From Symbiodinium natans (taxonomy: Eukaryota; Sar; Dinophyceae; Suessiales; Symbiodiniaceae), in contig CAJNDS010002784.1 in the NCBI GenBank assembly GCA_905221605.1, forward strand, positions 122,001-186,000: a stretch of 64,000 nucleotides of DNA. The letters run 5' to 3'. Under the pieces are notes generated by a model. That model did not search any database. It worked only from the letters and a program-made list of their open reading frames with translations, and had not been told where the DNA came from. The stretch's first letter is position 1, and each line of letters opens with the position of its first letter. Positions 20,068-30,455 of the stretch are shown in pieces. The translations under genes were made by a program, and so were the position numbers.

Positions 20068-22103
20068 GGTGTCTGCTCTCCGGGTTACCCCGCACACACT
20101 GCTGGGGCGAGTGCTCCGTGCAGAAACGCAAACCTCGAAGTCCGGCAGTCCTTCCCAGATCTGCAGTGAGGGAAGAGCCCAAAAACCCGCTGGTTCGAAA
20201 CCCCAGGGAGCTGCGCAACTCATGGGGCGATGCTGGGTAGTGGCCCAGAACTCTGTGTCTCCTCCGCGGCATTGAAAACAGCCTTCGGTTTCTTTTTCCT
20301 GGGCCAAAGACTCAGGGAGCCCTCTTGAGGATCCTCTCTGCCCGAGATGTTACTAAGAAAACAACCTCTGTTAGCCGCTCAAGTGAGAGAGCTTGTGCCT
20401 GTGAGCAGGATTCGCCGACTCAAAACGCTAAACCGCTAAGCCCTGAAGCCGAAAGCCTCTCGAGCTCCTAGCCTGCTCGAGCTCGAGCTCCCTGCTGAGC
20501 GCAGCGTGCCCTGGAAGGTTGCAGCGGTTGTCTGGAACCATGAGCTTGCCCGAAGCCAAATGGAACATCCGACCTGCTCTTGGAAACGCGGAGACGGCAA
20601 AACTGGGAACTGGGTTTGTCGCTCATTTTGTCGTTTGGGCCTAAGCCCTAACAATCCTAACAACCCTGAACTCAGGCTTCCGGTGACCCTTTCCTTGCAG
20701 ACTGCCACCGGCACGAAACCGCTCATACTGTAGGCCCCATCCGCCTGAACCTTGTCAGCAATCGAGGTTAGACACACGGTTGTTTGGGCATTCGCAGAAA
20801 CACTCACGGGTTTGGGACATGAGTTTGCACGATGTCAACGACAGGGATGCAAGTTGCGCTCAGCATGCGCCTGACAAGTGTAGTTGTTGCAGCCCTTAAG
20901 GGCTCTATGCGGCTGCGCATGTAGCATAGTTGGCATAGCTTTCTTGCCTTTAGAATATATTTTCTGTGGCAGTGGCTTCGAAGACGTCTTTTGCTCTGCA
21001 CGAGACCCTTCAATTAGAATCTAATGTGAACACAGACCCCGCACCATGTCAAGCTCTTCACAAGACCCTGTGCCCTGGCGGCTTTGGTCGTCGCATCAGA
21101 CAAGTCCAGGCTCTTGTGGCCTTTAGCAGCTTTAGCACTCTTGGAATCTATCAGTGGTTATCATGCCGCTAGCTGCTGAGGTCACAGTGCTGCGCATCCT
21201 AGGCTCCACAACTCATGTTGCAGGTGTTGCAACTTGAAAACGTTTCGTTCTTTTCGTCTTTTCGTCTTTTCGTCTTTTCGTCTTTTCGTCGCCAAAACAC
21301 CATTAAACACCATTAAACACCCTAAAAACTCTAAGATCAACATCCCGCATCTCCCGGGCTATGTTGACCTCTTTGAGAACCCAAAAAGTCCCAGGATAAC
21401 TAGGATGACTCTGGGGCTGACAGCTGGGTTTCACGATGTTTCACGTGTTTGGGCCCAGGGGCGGGTGCATGGAGACATGTTTTAAAGGTTTAAAATTCAG
21501 GGCCTTGAAGAGCCCCAAAACGTAAATCTTAAGTTTAGGCTTTATGCAGTTCAGTGGGTCTGGGGAGGTAGGGAGTTTAAGGTTTCGGGTCGGCGTGGGT
21601 TGTGCACCGGTTCTGCGCGGTTTTGGTATTCTAGCACGTCGGGCCGGGGTTTATTATGGTTTGTTCGGTCCTTCTTCCCTTCCATTGCGCTGTGCTGCCG
21701 ACTTCCCTGGCGACATGTAATCTGGTATGCGCTCCTAAACCCCATTGAAAAGCATACCCTAAACCCTAAACCTGAACCTCCGCCTGTCTCGCAGCGGTAC
21801 CAAATATTCCGCTCTCGTTTGCTCACCGTATCCCTATAATCCCTACAGACTCCATAAACCTACGTCTTTAAAACCCTGTTAAGCCCATTCAGCTAAACCC
21901 TCAACCCTCAACCCTCAACCCTCGACCCTGTGCACCCTGAAAGCCTAAACCCCAAAGGCGTAAGTTCGGGCATGCCCGAGGCCCTCCGGCACGAAAGAGC
22001 CACATTTGGCCCCAAAGGTCCAGCTGTAGAGATGGGTCCGCCCGCCGGATGCTGTTGGTGTTGCTGCGTGCCGGCCGAGACACATCTAGCTTCCTTGGCG
22101 GCT
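20068..22103. other. 2-kb gene-poor stretch with short telomere-like arrays
   Basis: No gene is recognised. It holds an octamer array (CTTTTCGT, five units, 21248-21290), paired ACACCATTAA repeats (about 21297-21318), many degenerate CCCTAAA/TTTAGGG motifs from about 21480, and a (CCCTCAA)4 variant-telomere array at 21898-21930. It leads directly into the 12-kb tandem array. Confidence 0.5.
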
Positions 22104-23373
22104 TGCCTTGCTAGGTTTGCTTTTTCTAGTTCTTAACAGGGAAGTGGGGTGTTAGCTGGGGCCATTCGCCAAGCCCCAAGTCCTCCGAGCCCTTAACACA
22201 ATATCTTTTCATTGCCCGCTGCCATATCACAGCTCTGAAGCTCAGACTTGAGCCTTGACACGTCTACATGCACGGCACGTGCCAAAACGCACACACACAC
22301 ACACACACACTCCTACCCTCCACACGCATGAAGATGGGTTTATATTATGGTTTGCGTGCGTACACGGTCCCTGGTTCCTGGAAATATTGGTGAGTGTATA
22401 TATGGGCTGTCCTGTTGGCCTAATTTAAGCCCCGAAACCTAACCCCTAAACCTTTAACCGTAAATCTCCAAACCCTAAACCCTGACCCTAAACCCAAAAC
22501 CTCAGCGCCATGTGGTGGAGCTGGGGTTTGGAAGGCCTGGGGGGGCTGACATGGGCTGACGATTCAGGGTTCCGCATTCGCGGCTTGGGGTATTGGCTTG
22601 GCAGGTGAATCATCCATGCAAATGTCCTAATGATTGGCAGAGGCGGATCAGGTTATGCAAGGATTCGGATGATGGGAGGATTGCAGCGCTCGGACTACCA
22701 GCCCGTAAGAGACTGCCCCACTCAGGAAACTGCGAGATTCAGGAAAGTGGGCGATTCTTGTTTCCTTTCGCTGTCCCTCGGGGGGGGTGATGACATTCTC
22801 CAAGCCCAATTCAAGCAGCTTCTTTCAGTTTACCGGAGCCACGTTTTCAAGTTTGCCGAATCGCATTCTCCCAAGTTTCGGAATCCGCGCATTCTCAGTT
22901 TCCGAATCCGCGGTTGACCATTGCGGGTTGCAGGGGTTATGTTCGGATGTGTGTTTGTATGCGTGCTAAAGTTTCCAGGAAAGATGGTCCGAAGAATCGC
23001 GACATTCGTCGATCACTCCTCCCCCAGTCCCCTCGCCCTTCACCCTTTTCAAACTTGAGTTTAAGGAACCTCTCCCTTCTCAAGCTCCTTTCGTGGACTC
23101 ACAACCTGTTGCTTCCATCCGACCCGAAAGTGCAGCAAGATACATGCCGTTGTCACAAGAAAATTCTGAACGATCCGTAAAGATCCCAAAAGTGAGTTCC
23201 AGACGCGGTCCTGTGGAGTCATGCTTAGCGGTTTAGCGCAGAAGACCGTGCACCTCGGAGTCATCTCCTCTTCCAGCCCGACCTTGCGACTGGTCCTCGA
23301 TGCCAGATCGCTGTTGCAGTGTGGTTGCGCACATCATTAGACACTCAAGCAGTGTGAGTGCCCATGCCTACGA

Positions 23374-23589
23374 TTGTTTGCATCTTCACACACCGACTCT
23401 GCAATTACAAGACTACAAACGCCAACACCATTCCACAATGGTGCGAGTCTTGCGGACGCTTGTGAACGCTTCGTGGACGCTGGCGAACACTTCCTGAACA
23501 CGCGCGCAGCGATGTTGGTCACATCCTGCACATTCGAAAACAGTCGGGAAGCTTCTTCCGAACCCGCGGCCTCACTTCTGAATGAAGTC
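23374..23589 (+). CDS. Candidate internal exon with GTAAGT donor (12-kb unit copy 1)
   Basis: The open frame gives a protein-like stretch including SLADACERFVDAGEHFL and ends at Val72 immediately before a consensus donor GTAAGT (23590-23595). The upstream acceptor is uncertain. Equivalent segments are 35446-35661 and 53426-53641. A copy-2 substitution in this stretch (GAA to GAG in ACERF) is silent, which is consistent with coding but is a single site. No family is recognised. Confidence 0.35.
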
Positions 23590-23681
23590 GTAAGTATGCA
23601 GGAGCACGAAGACAGGACTGATAACCGATTCTGGCATTTTTTTTGCGATAGTTAGCCTCACCCTAAGGGAACCAAAGTCTC

Positions 23682-23712
23682 CTTCTCCTTCTCTCTCTCT
23701 CTCTTTGTGAGA

Positions 23713-23748
<36 letters not shown>

Positions 23749-23866
23749 GTGTCTCTGTCTCTGCCTCTGCCTCTGGCTCTGTCTCTGCCTCTGTCTCTTT
23801 CTCTGTCTCTGTCTGTGTCTGTGCCTCTGTCTCTGTCTCTGTCCCTCTGCCTCTGTCTCTGTGTGT
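23682..23866 (+). repeat. (CT)n/(CTCTGT)n microsatellite, copy 1
   Basis: Pyrimidine-rich CT and CTCTGC/CTCTGT runs. The corresponding tracts in copies 2 (35754-35925) and 3 (53735-53918) differ in length. Frames through it encode Arg-Glu/Arg-Asp runs on the minus strand and are not genes. Confidence 0.9.
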
Positions 23867-24481
23867 AAATATCGGTGATTTTTGGCCATGCTGCCCAGTG
23901 ACCTGTGACCACTGTAATCCCTTCTCCTGAACAGACCCCGGCGGGGAGCTCCAGGCCGGCCAAGCCCGGGAAAGGGTTCGAGCTTCAGGTTTTGTAGGGG
24001 TTTCAGGGATCTTGTGGCTTTAGGGTTAAGGGGTTTAGGGGCGGCTTGGGGAGCTTAGGACCCTCAGGGGTTGAGGGGTTTAGGGGTTTAGGGGCTTCAG
24101 GCGTGGGGCCATCGGGGGGTCTCAAGGCTTGGGGCTTGAGGTTTGGGCTTTCAGGCTACGGGGTTCACGGCGTAGGGTTTAGTAGTTTGGCATTGGGGTA
24201 AAAGGGGTTTAGGAACCCACTTGCGGATCTCCAGAAAGCTTTGGGACCCTCTAATCCTGAGATGAGAACTTCATGGATACAGCGCCTCGGGAGCCCCACT
24301 TGAGGTTTAGGGGTTTTGGGTCGAGGGTGGTGGGTTGCAAGAAACTCGGTTCCTTAATTTTGCGCGGGCGAGGGGGCACGTCTGTTGACAGGGTATCCCG
24401 CGACGGAGAGGGCTCTTCCATGTTCGCCCTCGTGAAGCATCAGGACCTAAACCTCAAACAGTGAGATGTGAGTGTGTGAAG

Positions 24482-24565
24482 GTGGACGGGCGCCTCGTGC
24501 ATGTGGATTTCGGCCATGCTGTTAGCAGAGAGCCGCTGGATTCGGTGCCTTGGGCTTCTGATGTT
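24482..24565 (+). CDS. Exon-like segment resembling PI3/PI4-kinase activation loop, copy 1
   Basis: After a possible acceptor (GTGTGTGAAG), the frame reads GRLVHVDFGHAVSREP and then SVPWASD. This matches the G-x-L-x-H-[IV]-D-F-G-H/F signature of phosphatidylinositol 3-/4-kinases (DFG at 24506-24514), followed by the usual VPF-like segment. The preceding DRHxxN catalytic loop was not found nearby, so this is one exon or a pseudogene remnant. The frame runs on into intron-like sequence and the TATG microsatellite. Confidence 0.4.
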
Positions 24566-24690
24566 TTATGTGGCTCATGGATGAATCTTATTGGTTCAGG
24601 CTCACGGCTTTCAAGGGTTTCAAGTTTATTGATCAACGCCTTTCTTTTGGGGTTTGGGGATTTACTACTTTTGTCAATTTTTACATTTAT

Positions 24691-24961
24691 GAATATATAT
24701 ATATATATCTCATATATACATATATATATATATATATGTATGTATGTATGTCTGTATGTATGTGTGTGTGTCTGTATGTATGTATGTTGTATGTATGTAT
24801 GTATGTATGTATGTATGTATGTATGTATGTATGTATGTATGTATGTATGTATGTATGTATGTCTGTATGTATGTATGTATGTATGTATGTATGTATGTAT
24901 GTATGTATGTATGTATGTATGTATGTATGTATGTATGTATGTATGTATGTATGTATGTATG
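24691..24961 (+). repeat. (TA)n-(TATG)n microsatellite, copy 1
   Basis: A TA run followed by about 50 TATG units with CTG/GTG interruptions. Long Tyr-Val-Cys-Met and His-Thr-Tyr-Ile frames across it are repeat artefacts. Confidence 0.95.
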
Positions 24962-27039
24962 TACGTCTTATTTGTGTTTTTGTTTTTCTATAGGGTTTAC
25001 GGAACCCCTTAACCCGTGACGAGGTGCAGGGCGGCCGGCCGGCAACCACCATCCAGTGCGAGGAGCTAAATGAGGCGCCATGCCAAAGGCTTTGGGGCCC
25101 TTTGGGGTGTAGGGTGTCTATGACTGTATGGCTTCAAAGGTTGAGGGCGTGTCTGAAAGCCTTCAATTGGGTTTGGGTTTTATAGTGTTTTTTGGCCACG
25201 TGTGGCTTTTGAGTCGTCCCAAAATGCTAGGGCCGTACTTCAGCTACGTATTCTCGAGCAAATTCGCATAGAGCAGCCAAGCCTCCAGAGTCTCCAGCAG
25301 GCTTCAAAACTCTCAGACTCAATGTTTCTAAATGATCCGGTGTATACGCTATACCTCATACCCCAATCTGTCCTAAACCCGAGGCTCTAACATGCAAGCT
25401 CTCGGAATCTCAAATCCCAAATCCCAAAGCCCCTGAGCCCTTCGATCCCCGCCGCAAGTAACGCAGCTGAGGGGTTATGGATGTCTAAGACTTAGGGTTT
25501 AGGGCGTTATGGTGATTAGTGGCTTTCCACCATCGCCGAAACCTCCTGTGCGCTGCCCTGCGCGCCGTTGTCGTGTCCTCAAGGGGCGAAGGTAACCTTC
25601 AGGAAGCTTCGGGAGTCCTGGACGACAGGCAGACATCGAGGCGCAACTCCGTGAGCAGCTGCAACAGATGAGGCGCCAGCTTTGAGACGGCTTAAGTTCC
25701 TTGGGATCACGGTTCGAAGTGGTGGAGGTTACGCCCGAAATGCCAGACAAGGGCTGGAGGGTTGAGGGCTCTAAACCCTAAACCCTGAAGGCAATCCGGT
25801 TGGAAGTTACTTGTGTTGGGGCATAGGTCTTAGTCACAAGGATCCAGGAGGGTGTGAGAGCCCGTATGCTGCCTAGGGTTGGACGGTTGAGGGTTTGGGG
25901 TTTTAGGGTTCAGGGATTATAGGATTATAGGGCTTGAACCCTAAGCGAGTCACAAACTTGCTTGGTTAGCCAATAGTTGGCTTGAGGGCTTGGTGCTCAG
26001 CTAGCAGCTAGCAGGCAGAGTGCAGAGTAACCGATTCAGCAACCTATTTTCTTTCCTGGCGGCTGGAGCCCTAAACCCGAAACCGCAAGCAACAAACTCG
26101 AAGCTCTCTGAAACCTCAAAAACCTTCAAAGACCCTTCAAACCCTAACCCTAAACCCCAAAGTTCGAACTCTTTTGCAGAATCATGGGTTCTAGAGCCCA
26201 AGCCACCAGGGAGCAGAATGCCACCGTTGAGATGGAGAAGGCTGAAGTCGAGGCAGGAGCGTAGGGTTTCTTTAGAGTTTTTATAGTGTTGTGTTTTATA
26301 GGCTTTACGCCCCAAACCCTAGAGCCTGAACCCTAAACCCGAAGCTCTGTGTGTGTGTGTGTGTGTGTGTCTTTGTTTTCGTCCTCTTTGGAGGCGCGTG
26401 TGCTGCTGTTGGAGGAGCAGGCATGCGGCTTGTGGTGAGTTCGGGCTTTGGAGGAGGGTTCAAGGGTTGAGGGTTTGTGGCTCAAGGCTTGGGGGAGAGT
26501 TAGGATTTCAACAGGATTGAGGTTGCAGAGTTTAGGCTCTAGGGTCGTAGATCCTGGGAAGTTCTTCGGCTTTCTGGGTTTCAGGCCCGAAAAGCCGGGC
26601 AGGGTTTAAGGGTGTAGGGTTTAAGACTGTTCAAGGATGTTTATAAGTTTGGGTTTTAGGGTTTAAGGCACTAGACCCTCAACCCTGAAGCCTCAACAGG
26701 TGAGGAAGCTGTCTTCTCTGCTGTCGGACACGGCGCGTCAGCTAAAAGAGGCCAAAGACTTGCCCAAGGACGCCGGAAATTGAGTCATTGAGGGTGTTTG
26801 GGTGCGGAGAAGTCGAGAACCTGAAGTTAGAAGAGTTTGGGGATAGGGTTTAGGGCTGCTTCTGTTAAATCTCAGGTACTCTACAGATACATGAGGTGTG
26901 GGGTTCACAACTTATCTGGGTTGCTGCTACAGGAACGGGGACTTTTGTATGCTGGTCCCAGCGATGATCGGTGCAATAGGCCCTAAACCTCAGCGTATAT
27001 TAAGGAGCGTGAGGAAACCCCAATATTGATATTAGATAT

Positions 27040-27540
27040 TAGTCTTTCTGGGTCATGAAGTTGTCTACAGAATTATTGATTTGCAAAATCCCAGAATTCA
27101 AGAAGGACAATGCAATAATAAGTAATCTGTGAAGAAATACCAAAATACTCTCATTATCGCATTCCAGCACGCGAATCATTAGATGACAGGCGAACGGAGC
27201 GCAGGAAAAGACAAGATTTCGCGAGCCAGTAAGAAAATGAATGAAAGTCTGAGCGGAAAATGAGGCATGTCTTCGTGTGTTATTTTTATTCTATTCATAG
27301 TGGTGCTCGCAAGTGATGCAATAGAGAATGAATGGGTGAACAAGACCAACTAGAAAGGCAAAGAACATATTTCCAAAGGGAAATATAATTCAGGCTTCAT
27401 TTCCAGTATAATTTCCTTCACTTAAAAGCCTTACTTATAAAGATGAAAGGAATGAACGAACTCATTGTAATTCCTACTTTCAGTTAATTCGTTTACAAAT
27501 GAACCTGACGTGCACACTTTGTTCTCTCGTTCAAAAACTC
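27040..27540. other. AT-rich island within the 12-kb unit
   Basis: About 500 bp clearly richer in A+T than the rest of the unit, free of TTTAGGG motifs and with no ORF of note. Counterparts are about 45050-45550 and 57170-57670, with only a few differences. It could be a replication or matrix-attachment region or an old insertion. Function is unknown. Confidence 0.45.
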
Positions 27541-28109
27541 TAATCTCTAAACCCTTAGCCGCTCAGGGTGCGGGGGGTTCCGAGGTAGCGGCCGAGATTT
27601 TGATGCTTTGGGTGTAGGGACCTAAACCCAAAACCCAGAAACTCGACATCCCGAGACGACAGGGTTTTGGGTTTCGTGTTCAGGGTGTTTGGTTTAGGGG
27701 TTGGGGTTTGCAACGGGGTCATTGGGTTTAGAGACCAGAACCCTTAGGCCTAAACCCTTAACCCCAACAGTAGCCGAATAGCCCTTAGATCACATTGCGG
27801 ATCCCTGAATAACTGAATGCTGTTTGAGTCCTGTACCCCTGCCTAGCGCAGCGGGAAGGAGGCGGAGCCAAAGTACAAGCCCGGAGCTTGGCAAAGCGGT
27901 CTGCATGTTTGTTTGCGTGTATCAAGGTTGATAAGGTTGAGGGTTTAGGGTTTTCGGGTTTAGGGTAAGGGTGCCCTCGTGGGAGTTAATTTTTGTTGGG
28001 GTCCTCTTGGGGATCATCTCGAACCTGGAGCTCCGAATTCCAAATCAAGACTTTAGGGTTTTTGGTTTAGGGTTTTGCCTCGTGTTCTTCTGGTTAGCAT
28101 TATTGGTAC

Positions 28110-28290
28110 TGCCATGATGACGATGACCATGAGGATCATGATGATGTTTGTGATGATTGTGATGACTGGTGGTGATACAGATGTTGATGATGCTGATGAT
28201 GATGGTGATTGTGAAGGTTGTGTTGATGATGGTGATGAGGATGACGACATGATTGAGATGATGGCGGTGGTGATGATGATGACGTGATGT
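28110..28290 (+). repeat. (ATG)n-rich microsatellite, copy 1
   Basis: Degenerate GATGAT runs followed at 28735-28772 by a CAT run, the reverse complement. Counterparts are 46126-46306 and 58245-58425. Confidence 0.85.
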
Positions 28291-28734
28291 GATGTTTGGC
28301 CTTTCATTATGGTCTTGAGGATCATAATCGTCGTCAGTATTGTGGGCATTACTGTGTATTGGCCAGTATTGTATTAGTATTCCTCATTGTACTAGTGTTA
28401 CGTAGTCTTATATGAGTATGAGTGTTCGTGTTTGTGTTCGTGCTATTTCTATTCTTAGTGCTCGGGTTAGTGGCAGTGAGTACTTTAAGTGTTGGCTTTT
28501 AGCATTAGTGATTACTGTTAGTGTTTGTCTTACTCTTCGGAAGTGTATCAGCACGAGCCACCATCTCAGCATTCGTGTCAGTCTTAATTTCAGAAGCACA
28601 AGCTTGCAAACACAACAGCAACGCTGGCAATGATAGTCAGAATTCTCATACTAATAGTAGGAGTAACAATGAAATTTCCTTAAAAGCAACAACAGCAGCA
28701 GCAACAAGAAGAACAAGAACAAGTACGATCGTCG

Positions 28735-28765
<31 letters not shown>

Positions 28766-29687
28766 CATCATTATCAATTTCATACAAATGATGAGAATGA
28801 GGATGACCTCAATCAGGCTGGACGCCGGCCCACCTGGAACGCTCACCGATGAGGTCATCTGCCTTCAGGCTGACCCGGTTTGGGCGACGCGGGGTTGGGC
28901 GGAGACCCCAAACTCGGGCCAGGGCGAGGAGTACAGGAAACTCGGGCACAGAGATACCCACGTGACTGCTGCAAAGACTGAGGGTTTCGGGTCGGGCGCC
29001 TAAATTCATGGGGCCTTCAGATCGACTGGGTTTATCCGATTGAGCACTGGGATATTAGTTGTTGGCGTGGTCGCAAGCACAGGGATCCTGAGGCTGGCTT
29101 CGATTTGTCAGGGGTTCCTTTTGGGTTAGGACGTTACGTGACAGCCCTCGCCTCTTCATGTTCAAGGTTCAGCCCGAAGCCCTCTTGGAAGCCCAGCGAC
29201 GACCCTTCCTGTAAGCGGCCCATCAAGAAAGCCCTGCGACATCCGCAAACCCCTCTGTTCCCTTTACAGGCTTAGTTAGCCCTTTCTTCGTGCCAAGCTT
29301 TCTCCACAACACCTTGATGCGTCCCGAAGGCGCCACAGCTGGTGCCGCGGCTGTGGCAAGCCTGGGCCCTGGTGTTTCTGGTACTTCTCCGACTCATCTC
29401 GGCCTGTTCGGGTTTAGAGGTGGTGGCCCACATGTCTTGTCGTGGAGCTTGACGACATCTCAAAGTTTCGGGAAGCCTAAATGTAGCATGGGTGCAGACG
29501 TATGCTGTGAGCCCACGTCATGCATCAACTTGGTGTCTACCTCCAGGAATGATGGCTGTGCTGATGTGTGTAGGATTCCTGGGCTGTAGACTCTTGAGGC
29601 TGCCCGCCAGAACCACCAGGATGAGGCCGAGAGCTTGGCCTAAGAAGTTGTAAGTACGGCATTTTGCAGTTATAGAGCTGTGTCTCT

Positions 29688-29732
<45 letters not shown>

Positions 29733-30410
29733 CCAACCGCGCTGCTGCGGTCATGCCAGGGTGTGTTTGTGACAGCTTGAGCGGAAAGATGGAGGTTACC
29801 CTAATTAGAGGCTTCGGGGCAGCGTTGCTGCTTGCAGCATGGAGTATGTTGGGGCTCGGCTCTCCAGGCTTTAGGTGGAAGGTTGTGAGGTCATTATGGG
29901 CCCCAGGATGCTGCAATCGAGCTCGACGCCGCGCCATCGGGAACGGTGGCGGCTGAGCCTGCCCAGGCTTGGGCGGCTTGGGCAACAGCTTTCTAACCCA
30001 TGTTCGTCTCGAGGTCCCGCGGGTGCGGGCTCAATTTGACGGGTCTGTTTCCCCCTTGCAAAATCTTAAGGGCTTTAAGGATTTCCGAGATTTTGCAGGT
30101 GCCTTTGATTTCTTCAAAATCCTGAGACCAATTTAAGTTCGGGAGAGTTTCGCTATGCCATGAACCTCCCGTATTTCTTATTGCTTCAGCGCTTTCGGCT
30201 GTGCTATTTTCGGCATTGGAGGTGTAGGATGTTTCATTCGGAGCCCCTCTTCGAAGTTTTCAGAGTGTTGTTTTCTCAAGCAGGTGCAGCAAGACCAGGT
30301 GATGAAAGAGCTGCAGTGTGCGCTCGAGGCAGGATAGGTGGTGGCAATGCGTAGTGTGCATAGTGTGTGTGTGTGTGCACGCGGCACTGTTCGCCACATG
30401 ACGTTTAATG

Positions 30411-30455
<45 letters not shown>

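Noticed and set aside
18525-20275. Repeated ORFs of about 100-130 aa in the 655-bp tandem units
   Set aside because: Frames are broken by an 11-bp indel between units and there is no recognisable domain. Treated as non-coding repeat.
21248-21290. Octamer array considered as a CRISPR-like or direct-repeat array
   Set aside because: Units are contiguous with no spacers, so it is a simple microsatellite.
22593-22917. Conserved small ORFs of 65 and 95 aa at the start of each 12-kb unit
   Set aside because: The two frames overlap each other, no family is recognised, and copy 3 lacks the start of one, so there is no coding support.
24461-25052. ORFs of 120-200 aa with YVCM/HTYI runs, repeated in copies 2 and 3
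   Set aside because: They are produced by the TATG microsatellite. Only the short PI-kinase-like start of one frame was kept.
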